DNA of 64,000 nt from Burkholderiales bacterium. GTDB taxonomy: Bacteria; Pseudomonadota; Gammaproteobacteria; Burkholderiales; Burkholderiaceae_D. Where the stretch lies: assembly GCA_026399895.1 (NCBI GenBank), contig JAPLQC010000022.1, positions 76,297 through 140,296 of the forward strand. Direction: 5' to 3'. The notes below the pieces were generated by a model. That model saw nothing but the letters and a program-made list of their open reading frames with translations, was not told the origin of the DNA and made no database searches. Positions 52,788-62,268 of the stretch are shown here, in pieces. The translations under genes and the position numbers were made by a program. How positions within the stretch are numbered: the stretch's first letter is position 1; the number at the start of each line of letters is the position of its first letter.

Positions 52788-53219
52788 ATGACCGACGATT
52801 CACTTCAGGCCGGCTTCAGCCTGGTCGAGCTGATGGTCGCGCTTACGATTGCAGCCATTATTGCGGCATTTGCCGTGCCCGCGTATCGCGATCATGCGCT
52901 ACGTTCGTATCTGCCCGAGATGAGCAGCGGTCTTCAGCTGAGTGCTTTGCGTCTCGAGCAGTACTACCAAGACAATCGCAGCTACCGCAACGGTACTGCA
53001 TGCGGCATCACGCTGCCTAGCAGCGAACGTTTCTTGTTCAGTTGCAGTGTGCCACCGGATGGGCAATCGTTTTTACTCACGGCCACTGGTAGTGGTGCGA
53101 TGGCGGGTTTCGCTTACACCATCGATCAACAGGGTCAGACACGTACGATATCGTTGCCGGTAGCTTGGGGTACAGCACCACTTGATTGCTGGGTTATGAA
53201 GCGGGGTGCGACATGCTGA
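52788..53219 (+). CDS. pilE: Type IV minor pilin PilE-like
   Basis: QAG^FSLVELMVALTIAAIIAAFAVPAYRDHALRSYLPE; LRLEQYYQDNRSY motif; first gene of minor-pilin operon. Confidence 0.87.
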   Translation: MTDDSLQAGFSLVELMVALTIAAIIAAFAVPAYRDHALRSYLPEMSSGLQLSALRLEQYYQDNRSYRNGTACGITLPSSERFLFSCSVPPDGQSFLLTATGSGAMAGFAYTIDQQGQTRTISLPVAWGTAPLDCWVMKRGATC

Positions 53220-53800
53220 CGCCCTATCCGCCGACGTTGTCGCGTGGCCTGACACTCATCGAACTGCTGATTGCCTTGACGTTAAGCGCGTGCGTACTCG
53301 CAATCGCTGCGCCTGCGATGGGGCAATGGGTTAGAGATATCGAAGTGCGATCCAGTGCGTCTTCCTTGCTCGCGACACTGCATGCTGCTCGCGCTGAGGC
53401 GGTCACGCGTAATGCATCGGTTCGGCTGCAGCTGCCTGATACACAGGGAAGACCTGGATGGCAGCTTGGCTGTACCCAGAGTACAGCGCGTTGCCCCACA
53501 CTGATACGACAACAAACGACTGATCTGGGGACTTCAGTGCGCTGGGGCGCCGCTGTGCTAACGGCAATGCCATCGGCGAATACGGCCATTAACGCAGGTA
53601 CCAGTATGCCGGCGGGCGTACGTTTTGATGCGACGGGCGCTGCAGCCGATATAGCGACCGGGGATGATATCGCTCGCATCGATATCACCTACAACAATGA
53701 GCCGAGTGTGCGGCGAATAGTGGTACTTATTTCAGCGCAGGGTATGGCGCGCATATGCGATCCATCCGCAAGCGCATCTCATCCAACGGCTTGCGACTGA
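53213..53800 (+). CDS. fimT: GspH/FimT-type minor pseudopilin
   Basis: SRG^LTLIELLIALTLSACVLAIAAPAMGQWV...LLATLHAARAEAVTRNASVRL. Start 53213. Confidence 0.85.
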   Translation: MLTPYPPTLSRGLTLIELLIALTLSACVLAIAAPAMGQWVRDIEVRSSASSLLATLHAARAEAVTRNASVRLQLPDTQGRPGWQLGCTQSTARCPTLIRQQTTDLGTSVRWGAAVLTAMPSANTAINAGTSMPAGVRFDATGAAADIATGDDIARIDITYNNEPSVRRIVVLISAQGMARICDPSASASHPTACD

Positions 53801-53806
53801 CGGCCT

Positions 53807-54229
53807 ATGCGCACATCGGCAACTTCATTGCGCATTGGGGGTAGTGCGCTGATCGAGAGTCTGCTCGCTGTGCTAGTGTTTTCAGTCGGACTTTTATCAT
53901 TACTCGCCCTGCTCACAGCAACACTGAAGGAAAGCGATAACGCACGCTACCGCAGCGAGGCTAGCTTGCTTGCTTCCGAACTAGTGAGTCGCATGTGGTC
54001 AGGAGAGCGATCTCTGCAGTCACTCCGGCAACGCTTTACGTCATCCGCAGACGAGTATCAGCGCTGGTTAGAACGTGTGAGGTCGACGCTGCCCGGCATT
54101 ACCGACAATCAGAATCTTCCTGAGTTACTGATTGATGATGAGCGAAGAATCACGCTCATACTTCACTGGCAGACGCCTTCAGATACGCAGCAGCATCACT
54201 TGGTGGTGGTCACTCGACTGACGGACTAG
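53807..54229 (+). CDS. pilV: Type IV pilus modification/minor pilin PilV
   Basis: IGG^SALIESLLAVLVFSVGLLSLLALLTATLKESDNARYRSEASLLASELVSRMW. Confidence 0.85.
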   Translation: MRTSATSLRIGGSALIESLLAVLVFSVGLLSLLALLTATLKESDNARYRSEASLLASELVSRMWSGERSLQSLRQRFTSSADEYQRWLERVRSTLPGITDNQNLPELLIDDERRITLILHWQTPSDTQQHHLVVVTRLTD

Positions 54230-54232
54230 TAG

Positions 54233-55297
54233 ATGGGCCATTCCCTTAAACGTCGTTCGAATGGCCTGGGCTTGATTGACCTGCTGGTTGGGCTAGCGAT
54301 TGGTATGGTGGCGACGGTCGTTATCTTGAATACGATGGTGATGTTCGATGCGCGCAGACGATCGACCATCGGAAGTACAGATGCGCAGATCAATATTAGT
54401 TTTGCAGGTGGATGGCTAGCCAGAGAGCTACGCATCGCAGGTCATGGACTGAGCCCATCAACAGCGCTTGGTTGCGTGACCCATCGTGCTTCCGTTGGCA
54501 CGCCAAATGCCAGCTTTACGCTGGTACCCGCGACAATCATACAAGGACAGGCTGGCGCACCCGACACCTTGACTATTCTCGCGGCAGGCGAACAAGCCCT
54601 ACCGTCCGCTCGTTTGATCGCGCCTTACACCATGGGCGGAAATCAGCTCACGCTGGACAGCACACTGGGTGTGGTGAATGGCAACCAGCTCTTGTTATAT
54701 GCAGCGGGTCAAGCCGACTGTGCATTGCTCAGCGTTGCATCCATCAGTATCGGCGCTTACACCGTACAGCCCACAGTAGTAAGTAACCTGCTGAGTGGTC
54801 GTGTATTCGCCACCGATAGCTCGGTAGTGAATCTCGGGCGCTTACGCTATCGACGTTACTCGATAGACGCCAAGCAGAGACTGCAGCTGGATAGTTTTGA
54901 TCCTGCACTCGGTACATGGATCACTTCGACACAGGCGGATGGTGTCGTCAATCTGCAGCTGCAATATGGCTTCGATACGCGCTCCGGAGCGCAGGTCTCA
55001 CCCCAAGTTACTTTCTGGAGCGATATTCTGATCGACGCCGATGCTGATGGCCAGCTCGGTGACAGTGGCGATTGGCAGCGTTTACTTGCCATTCGATTTG
55101 CAGTCGTAGTGCGTAGCGTGCAGCGTCGTGAAGAAGCCTGTGACGCGCCAGTGCCGACCTGGTTGGCAGGTGATGCAACCGGGGCGCTGGGGAACACCGA
55201 TATTTCTCTGACTCATATCGCTGACTGGCGCTGCTGGCGCTATCGGGTATTTCAGACGGAGGTGCCACTCCGTAACCAACTATGGGCCGACCAATGA
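54233..55297 (+). CDS. pilW: Minor pilin PilW
   Basis: SNG^LGLIDLLVGLAIGMVATVVILNTMVMFDARRRSTIGSTDAQINISF; long PilW C-terminal domain. Confidence 0.85.
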   Translation: MGHSLKRRSNGLGLIDLLVGLAIGMVATVVILNTMVMFDARRRSTIGSTDAQINISFAGGWLARELRIAGHGLSPSTALGCVTHRASVGTPNASFTLVPATIIQGQAGAPDTLTILAAGEQALPSARLIAPYTMGGNQLTLDSTLGVVNGNQLLLYAAGQADCALLSVASISIGAYTVQPTVVSNLLSGRVFATDSSVVNLGRLRYRRYSIDAKQRLQLDSFDPALGTWITSTQADGVVNLQLQYGFDTRSGAQVSPQVTFWSDILIDADADGQLGDSGDWQRLLAIRFAVVVRSVQRREEACDAPVPTWLAGDATGALGNTDISLTHIADWRCWRYRVFQTEVPLRNQLWADQ

Positions 55298-55935
55298 CAC
55301 CGCGGCCGATGCGTGCAAATTGTCGCGGCGCTGGACTAGTGGTTGCATTGGTCGTTCTAGTCGTCATGAGCTTGGGTGCGCTGGCGCTGGTACGCGCGGT
55401 CGCCAGTGGACTACTGGTCGCTGGAAATTTTGCATTTCGTGAGGCGGCCGTGCTCGCTGCCGAGTCGGGTAGCGAGTCAGCGATCAGCTGGCTATCGGAA
55501 CGCGCAGCGACTACCGACCTTTTATCTGATCAGCCCGAAGCAGGTTACTACGCAAGCTTACCGGTCGGCCTCAGCTTGAGCGGTCAAAGCAACACCAGCA
55601 CAAGCGCCACCATCGATTGGGATGATGATCAATGCGCTGCCCGCACTGGTATCAGATGCTTCACCGCTGGGCCAGCATTACCAATCGATGCAGCAGGTCA
55701 TCGCGTGCGTTACGTGATCCATCGACTGTGTCGTACTGCAGGAAGCTCGGACGCTGCCGCCAATAGCTGCCTGCTGTTTCGCTCGGCCCAAGGCGGTAGC
55801 AGCAATCGCGGCCAGTTGAGCTATGGCGCTTCGAAGCGTTTTCAGTCATCCGATACCGTTTACTACCGAATCACGGTGCATGTGCGTGGCCCGCGTAACA
55901 CCACGGCCTTTATTCAAACCTTGGTGCATTACTGA
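55294..55935 (+). CDS. pilX: Pilus assembly protein PilX
   Basis: CRGAGLVVALVVLVVMSLGALALVRAVASGLLVAGNFAFREAAVLAAESG; ATGA overlap with pilW. Start 55294. Confidence 0.85.
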   Translation: MTPRPMRANCRGAGLVVALVVLVVMSLGALALVRAVASGLLVAGNFAFREAAVLAAESGSESAISWLSERAATTDLLSDQPEAGYYASLPVGLSLSGQSNTSTSATIDWDDDQCAARTGIRCFTAGPALPIDAAGHRVRYVIHRLCRTAGSSDAAANSCLLFRSAQGGSSNRGQLSYGASKRFQSSDTVYYRITVHVRGPRNTTAFIQTLVHY

Positions 55936-55946
55936 AGGAGACTGTA

Positions 55947-58900
55947 ATGCGATTACTTTGGCATCCCAAGTCTTTATTGGCAGTGCTGCTCATGATGACG
56001 ATGCTTCGTAGCTTCGCGCTGACTGATTTGGCACAGGCACCGATTAGTTTTCTAATCGCTTCACCCGTTAAGCCCAACATCTATTTCATTTTGGATGACT
56101 CAGGCAGTATGGCCTGGAGTTTTCTTGGTGACGAGGTGACGGCCCAGCAGTACCAAAATACGGTGGGTTATCGTAACAGCTTGTGCAATAAGATCTACTA
56201 CAACCCCACTATTCGCTACCCGGTCCCGGTCAATGCAGACGGGAGTGAATACTCGCAGCAAAATTTCCTCGGTGCTTTGTATGATGGTTTTCAGCCGGGT
56301 TCGATCAGCATCGATCTTTCCAGCGCATTCATGGCCTGGCGCTCGGATAGCACGACACCACCCGTGCCCTCTGGTGCCGGCGACATTAGCTACCGCATTG
56401 ATTGTGCTAATGCCGCAGGGGGTTGCAAGACGACTGATACCGGTTTGCCAAACCTGCCCGAGCCAGCGTATTACTTCATCTACACAGGTAACAAGCCGGA
56501 TCGCCTCGGCGATGGTTCGGATGAGGATCATTGCCGCGATACCGTCTACGACAGCAGTGCGACGGGACGGAGCAACTGGCGCAAGGTGATTGTCAACCAG
56601 TCTTCTGGCCCAGCCGGTATCGATGAAACGAAAAATTTTGCGAACTGGTTCAGCTATCACCGAACACGCTTGCTGACCATGAAAACAGCCGTTGGTCGCG
56701 CATTCAGTCAGCTTGATGGTAACTATCGCGTGGGTTACTCAACCATCAGTGAAGCGGGCGTGAACGAAAGTAGCATCAACTTTCTGCGTATTGACGAGTT
56801 CACTAGTGAGCACCGCACTAACTTCTATAAAAAGCTTTACGCCGCAAGACCGACTGGTGGAACGCCGCTACGCGCAGCGCTAGCCAAAGCAGGTCGTTGG
56901 TATGCAGGCAAGCTGCTCACTGGTAGCCATGATCCTTTGCAATACGCTTGCCAGCAGAACACGACTATTTTATCGACCGATGGCTATTGGACGAGTCAGG
57001 ATGAATTTGGTAGCTATGCAGCGAAGCAAATCGATGGCAACACCGATGTAGGTAATCCCGATACGAAGTTGCCGCGGCCCATGTTTGATGGTGGGGCAGG
57101 TGCGCGCGCGGCGCGCATGGCAACGCTGACGGTTGAGCCGCGCCATACAGATCCCGACCCTTGGTATAGCGTGCTGATCGGTCTAAAGATCAACGGCGCT
57201 GATCTCATGAACAGCTTTGCCAATATCCTGCATAAGCCCGGTGCGAATTTGATGAGTGAGGCCGCCGAGCTGGCGCACTGGATCTCATTACAAATCACAC
57301 GTCAAGGTTACCGTGCCTTTGCCAAGGGAAATCAGGTTTTCATTGTTGCACCGGTATCTGCAGGCGATCTATCGGCGACACCCGTGATCGAGTCGGCCGG
57401 ATCTTTTCCTTATACGGTAACGCCGTTTGCTGAAGTCACTGGTGCGGGCCGAGCCTCGAATACATTGGCAGACGTGGCTGCCTGGTATTTTGAAAATGAT
57501 CTGCGTACATCGGCTTTAGGCAATTGCGGCCCGCGCGAGCAGCTGTGTGATAACAATGTGCCTTTAGTGCCAGGGCGCCGTAGCGGTACGCATCAGCATA
57601 TGGTGACGCATACGCTTGGCCTCGGTGCCAATGGCACGTTGCGCTATCGCGAGGATTACGATACTGCACAGGAGGGTGATTTTCAGGACATCGTGCGCGG
57701 TAAGAAAGACTGGCCAGATCCCATCTATTCACCGGCTGCGGAGCGTATTGATGACTTATGGCATGCAGCGGTCAACGGCGGTGGGCGTTACTTTAGCGCG
57801 CGTAGTCCGGAATCTCTGGCGAATGCCTTGTCGGCATCGCTATCGGCAATTCGTGCTGCCACCGGCGCTGCTGCCGCTTCAGCGAGCAGTAGTCAGGAGC
57901 CCGCCGAAGGCGATAACTTACTGTTTTCCAGCCGTTATCGCAGCTTGTACTGGGATGGTGAACTCGACGCTCGCCGTATTACGCTGGCAGATGGCAGCTT
58001 GTCAGATCGTATTGAATGGTCTGCGGCGGTTCAATTGCAGCGGCGTGTCACTGCAGCGAGCGACGATCGCAGCATCTACTTATCATCAGCATCAAGTGTA
58101 AGTGGACTAAAAAAATTCAATTGGGATGAATTAAGCGCCGACGAGCGTCAATTGTTTGCAGGATGTGCGGCTGCAGTTGGATTTCGTTTCGATCAGTGCA
58201 CGCAGCTGAGTGATGCCGAGCGAACTCAAGCAGGCGGTAAAAATCTGGTTGACTACCTGCGCGGGCAGTTTCAATACGAAGACCGGACTGACAACAACTT
58301 ACGCTTGTTCCGAAAGCGTGAGCAGGTACTTGGCGCGCCGATCAATGCACAGCCAGTGTTCGTTGGGCCGCCAGCATTTCGATATGCTGATCTTAACTAT
58401 GGCGAATATCGCGATCGCGTCGCTGCGAATCGCCCAGGATCGGTCTATCTGGCAGCGAACGATGGCATGTTGCATGCGTTTGATGCGGCGACCGGTCGTG
58501 AGCGCTGGGCATTTATCCCCGGCGGTGCATTGCCGTCGTTATGGCGGCTTGCAGATAACGCTTTAGCAAAAAACTTTCGTTATCTGCTCGATGGAACACC
58601 GGTAGTGGGTGATATCTGTCCCCTTGCGCCGGCTAGCAGTTGTAGGGCAGAAGAATGGCGCACCATACTTGTTGCCGGGCTAGGCGCCGCAGGTCGAGAG
58701 TTCTATGCGCTGGATATCACACAAGCAGATCAACCCAAGCTGCTTTGGCGAATCAATGCGGATATCGAGGCGCAACTTGGCTATGCGGTTGGTAAATCGA
58801 TCATCACCAAGCGTCGAGATGGTACTTGGGTGGTACTGATCGCTTCCGGCTACAACAATGTGACGCCGGGTAATGGCCGTGGCATCCTATTTGTCTTGAA

Positions 58901-59786
58901 TGCAGTTACTGGTGAGGTGATCAAGCGCATCGACACTGGCGCTGGTACGACCAACAATCCTGCTGGTCTTGCACATCTCAACGCTTGGGTTGAGGGCTTA
59001 CTCGATAACACTGCCGAGCGTGTTTACGGGGGTGACCTTCTCGGTAATGTCTGGCGCTTCGATATCAACGGTACATCAGATACTGGCGGTAATGATGCCG
59101 TACCGCTGGCACGCTTGGCGCGTAGTGGTGATGCACAATCGATCACGACTCGGCCGGAACTCTCCTTGGTTCGTGTGGGTAATCAATCATTACCAGTGAT
59201 AAGCGTCGGCACCGGACGCTATCTTGGCAGCAGTGATGTCAACGATAAATTCATCCAATCGATCTACACCTTTCGAGATTATCTGAGTGGTAGCGGTCTG
59301 GGCGACCTCCGTCAGCGATCCTCGATGGTACAGAAGCGCCTGATTCCTGGTGATGATGCAGGTAAGCGTGGCATCAGTAACGAGAGCGTTGATTGGCTTG
59401 TCAATGACGGTTGGTATGTCGATTTGGACGCACAACCTGATTCTGGAGAACGCGTTGTGCTCGATCCAGAGCAGCAACTCGGGATGCTCTCGGTCGTGAG
59501 TAATGTCCCAGATAGCAACGCCTGTCGTCCGCGTGCCGAAAGCTGGTCGTATGCGTTTAACACTATCAACGGTAGTTATCTACCGATCGCTGGAAGCACT
59601 TCGGTTGGTCGTCGAGTCAGCAGCGCATCCATGGTTGCAGGTGCGCGAATGATTCGTGTTGGTAGGCAAGTCGTCAGCATACTGACGGATGATGGTGGGA
59701 CGGTCAGCGCGGTTGTGCAACCCACCGATGTTGGAGGCGTCCCAAGTGTTCGTAGAGTGGCATGGCGCGAGCTCGAGCAGCAATAA
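55947..59786 (+). CDS. pilY1: PilY1-type pilus-tip adhesin/biogenesis factor (VWA-like N-terminus plus beta-propeller)
   Basis: PNIYFILDDSGSMAWSF (MIDAS-like DxSGS), VYLAANDGMLHAFDAATGRERWAFIPGG, VYGGDLLGNVWRFDI; 1279 aa. Confidence 0.93.
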   Translation: MRLLWHPKSLLAVLLMMTMLRSFALTDLAQAPISFLIASPVKPNIYFILDDSGSMAWSFLGDEVTAQQYQNTVGYRNSLCNKIYYNPTIRYPVPVNADGSEYSQQNFLGALYDGFQPGSISIDLSSAFMAWRSDSTTPPVPSGAGDISYRIDCANAAGGCKTTDTGLPNLPEPAYYFIYTGNKPDRLGDGSDEDHCRDTVYDSSATGRSNWRKVIVNQSSGPAGIDETKNFANWFSYHRTRLLTMKTAVGRAFSQLDGNYRVGYSTISEAGVNESSINFLRIDEFTSEHRTNFYKKLYAARPTGGTPLRAALAKAGRWYAGKLLTGSHDPLQYACQQNTTILSTDGYWTSQDEFGSYAAKQIDGNTDVGNPDTKLPRPMFDGGAGARAARMATLTVEPRHTDPDPWYSVLIGLKINGADLMNSFANILHKPGANLMSEAAELAHWISLQITRQGYRAFAKGNQVFIVAPVSAGDLSATPVIESAGSFPYTVTPFAEVTGAGRASNTLADVAAWYFENDLRTSALGNCGPREQLCDNNVPLVPGRRSGTHQHMVTHTLGLGANGTLRYREDYDTAQEGDFQDIVRGKKDWPDPIYSPAAERIDDLWHAAVNGGGRYFSARSPESLANALSASLSAIRAATGAAAASASSSQEPAEGDNLLFSSRYRSLYWDGELDARRITLADGSLSDRIEWSAAVQLQRRVTAASDDRSIYLSSASSVSGLKKFNWDELSADERQLFAGCAAAVGFRFDQCTQLSDAERTQAGGKNLVDYLRGQFQYEDRTDNNLRLFRKREQVLGAPINAQPVFVGPPAFRYADLNYGEYRDRVAANRPGSVYLAANDGMLHAFDAATGRERWAFIPGGALPSLWRLADNALAKNFRYLLDGTPVVGDICPLAPASSCRAEEWRTILVAGLGAAGREFYALDITQADQPKLLWRINADIEAQLGYAVGKSIITKRRDGTWVVLIASGYNNVTPGNGRGILFVLNAVTGEVIKRIDTGAGTTNNPAGLAHLNAWVEGLLDNTAERVYGGDLLGNVWRFDINGTSDTGGNDAVPLARLARSGDAQSITTRPELSLVRVGNQSLPVISVGTGRYLGSSDVNDKFIQSIYTFRDYLSGSGLGDLRQRSSMVQKRLIPGDDAGKRGISNESVDWLVNDGWYVDLDAQPDSGERVVLDPEQQLGMLSVVSNVPDSNACRPRAESWSYAFNTINGSYLPIAGSTSVGRRVSSASMVAGARMIRVGRQVVSILTDDGGTVSAVVQPTDVGGVPSVRRVAWRELEQQ

Positions 59787-60322
59787 GGCCGATTTGCTGC
59801 ATTGCGCTGGCCATCATGATTGCGTCGGCAAGCATGGTCTTGCTCTTGCATGCGGCGCAGCCGTTATCCGGTATGGGCAGTGGTGTTTTACGTGTCCGCT
59901 TGTTGGATGATGGTAGCGTTAGTCCCGCGAGTGTTTCAAGCACTGAAAACACTAAAAACCCTGGTGTACAGCCTGCTGATATCAGCATTGGCGAAGGGCA
60001 GCCATTGGGAGACGTCAGCCAAAGCACCCTACAGGACATCAACGGTTATCTACCCGTATCAGCACTGAGCGAGCGACCCGAGCTTCTCAAAGATATAGAT
60101 CCCGAGTGGTACTTGTACGGTTTGGGTTTGCCCTCACTCTCGGCACTACTACTCATTAATGAGTATGGCGATGTAGTTGATCTTGTTATCGATATACCCT
60201 TCCTCACGCCAATGCTATTGGAAGACTTGAGGACGCGTTTTCGCGCTGCACGGTTCTTGCCGGGCCGACTTCATGGGCAGCCGGTCAAGGTTGCATTGCG
60301 CATCGTCATTCAGCTTGAATAG
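59762..60322 (+). CDS. Exported single-pass protein with TonB-C-like C-terminal domain, overlapping the pilY1 3' end
   Basis: Hydrophobic N-terminus then YLPVSALSERPELL...LLINEYGDVVDLVIDIPFLTPMLLEDLRTRFRAARFLPGRLHGQPVKVALRIVIQLE, the TonB-C pattern. Confidence 0.65.
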   Translation: MARARAAIRPICCIALAIMIASASMVLLLHAAQPLSGMGSGVLRVRLLDDGSVSPASVSSTENTKNPGVQPADISIGEGQPLGDVSQSTLQDINGYLPVSALSERPELLKDIDPEWYLYGLGLPSLSALLLINEYGDVVDLVIDIPFLTPMLLEDLRTRFRAARFLPGRLHGQPVKVALRIVIQLE

Positions 60323-60530
60323 TCGGGCTCAGTAAACTCTGCTGGCATTTTTGGCGCGGTGGTGCGCAGGCTTCTGAGCCAGATTAGGCGGGGGCGGCGC
60401 CTCGGGGCGACGGCAAATCCGGGCACAGATGCGGTTGTTAACTCCTGTATACAATGGTGGGTTAGCGCGGTGCATATTCATTCAAAAAGCATAATCCGCA
60501 CGCTAAAGCCATCCAGAGACAAGGAAAACT

Positions 60531-61076
60531 ATGATCGCAAGAATTGCGCTCGTCACCACAGCCTTTTTGGCGAGCAGCGCGCTCGCTGCGCCGTTAAAGG
60601 TCGATGCAGCGAAGTCAGCTGTCGGCGTCACCTTCAAGCAAATGGGTGTCGCGGTCGACGCCAAATTCAATAAGCTCGTCGCCCAAATCGACTACGACGC
60701 TGCCAAACCTGAAAATGCAAAAGCCAGTGTTGAGATCGACGTGGCGAGTTTCGACTTGGGTGATCCGGATTACAGCGCCGAGGTCCGAAAGAAAGAATGG
60801 TTCCACGCCGTACAGTTTCCGAAAGCGACCTTTAGTTCGACCAAAATACGCGCTATTGGCCCGGGCAAGCTCGAGGTAGTTGGCAAGTTAACGCTCAAAG
60901 GAAAATCGACGGACTTGCAATTTCCACTCAGCGTCAAGAAGGAAGGTGGCGTACAGGTGTTTGAGGGTAGTGTGCCGATCAAGCGCCTGGTATTTGGCAT
61001 CGGCGATGGTGAGTGGAAAGACACCAGTGTTGTCGCCGATGAAGTGGTTATCAAATTCCATATCGTCGCGCAGTAA
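60531..61076 (+). CDS. YceI family periplasmic protein (copy 1)
   Basis: Signal peptide; AKSAVGVTFKQMGVAVDAKFNKL...VEIDVASFDLGDPDYSAEVRKKEWFHAVQFPKATFSS. Confidence 0.92.
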   Translation: MIARIALVTTAFLASSALAAPLKVDAAKSAVGVTFKQMGVAVDAKFNKLVAQIDYDAAKPENAKASVEIDVASFDLGDPDYSAEVRKKEWFHAVQFPKATFSSTKIRAIGPGKLEVVGKLTLKGKSTDLQFPLSVKKEGGVQVFEGSVPIKRLVFGIGDGEWKDTSVVADEVVIKFHIVAQ

Positions 61077-61102
61077 TCAGACGCAGCCAACATACTTAAC
61101 GA

Positions 61103-61681
61103 GTGAAAACCATGAATTTCAAGAAGCTGATTCTTATTCCTTTTTTGTTGATGGCGACTTGTGCCTCGGCGCAGGTGTATAACATCGACCCGAGTCACAC
61201 CTATCCCAGTTTCGAAGCAGATCACATGGGTCTCTCGGTCTGGCGTGGAAAATTTACCAAAAGCAGCGGGAAAATCGTACTTGATCGGCAAGCAAAAACC
61301 GGTGGTAGTGTCGAGATATCGATCGACGCCAGCACCGTTGATTTTGGCCATACGAAGATGAACGAAAAGGCGCGTGGCGATGAAATTTTCAACGTCGCTA
61401 AATTTCCCACCATCACCTACAAGAGCACGGCATTGAAATATGAGGGCGATAAGCTGGTTGCGGTGGAAGGTGAGATGACAATGTTGGGCATTACCAAGCC
61501 GCTGTCGCTGACGCTCACGCACTTCAAATGCCTGATTCATCCGCTCCATAAGCGCGAGGTCTGTGGCGCAGATGCGCATGGCCGCTTTGATCGTAGTGAC
61601 TTTGGCATGAACATTGGCTTGCCCCGCTTCTCGCCTGAGATCAAGTTGGCAATACAGGTCGAAGGTGTGAAGGCAGACTAG
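61103..61681 (+). CDS. YceI family periplasmic protein (copy 2)
   Basis: Signal peptide; YNIDPSHTYPSFEADHMGLSVWRGKFTKSSGKIVLD...FNVAKFPTITYKS. Confidence 0.93.
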   Translation: MKTMNFKKLILIPFLLMATCASAQVYNIDPSHTYPSFEADHMGLSVWRGKFTKSSGKIVLDRQAKTGGSVEISIDASTVDFGHTKMNEKARGDEIFNVAKFPTITYKSTALKYEGDKLVAVEGEMTMLGITKPLSLTLTHFKCLIHPLHKREVCGADAHGRFDRSDFGMNIGLPRFSPEIKLAIQVEGVKAD

Positions 61682-61713
61682 TTGCTGCGCCCCATCAAAC
61701 GAGAAAGTCTCTT

Positions 61714-62259
61714 ATGCATATCCTAGGTATCTCCGGTAGCTTGCGCCAAGCTTCACTCAACACTGCAGCGCTGCGCGCATGCGCTACGCTGTTGCCCGAT
61801 GGCGTCACGTTCTCGTTGGCTGATTTGTCGGAGGTTCCGCTCTATAATGAAGAGCTTCGCGTGCAGGGTTTGCCGCAGTCAGTGCAACGACTGCGCGAAC
61901 AAATTAATGCGGCCGACGCAATCGTTATTGCGACACCCGAGTACAACTACTCGTTTCCCGGTGTGCTGAAGAATGCCATCGACTGGGCATCGCGCCCACC
62001 TGATCAGCCTTTCGATGGAAAGCCGATCGCGCTGATGGGTGCTACGCCAGGTGGGCTAGGGACTTCGCGCGCGCAGTATCAGTTAAGGCAGGTGTTCATC
62101 TATCTCAACAGCCATTTGCTGAACCGGCCTGAAGTCATGATCTCGACTGCGCCATCTAAATTCGACGCTGATGGCAAACTGATCGACGAGCCCACTGCGG
62201 AGAATCTTCGCAAGCTTCTCGCCGCATTATGCGATACAGCGCGCCAGCGTAAGGCATAG
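61714..62259 (+). CDS. NADPH-dependent FMN reductase (ChrR-like)
   Basis: MHILGISGSLRQASLNTAALRAC...ADAIVIATPEYNYSFPGVLKNAIDWASRPP. Confidence 0.94.
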   Translation: MHILGISGSLRQASLNTAALRACATLLPDGVTFSLADLSEVPLYNEELRVQGLPQSVQRLREQINAADAIVIATPEYNYSFPGVLKNAIDWASRPPDQPFDGKPIALMGATPGGLGTSRAQYQLRQVFIYLNSHLLNRPEVMISTAPSKFDADGKLIDEPTAENLRKLLAALCDTARQRKA

Positions 62260-62268
62260 GGCCTGTCA

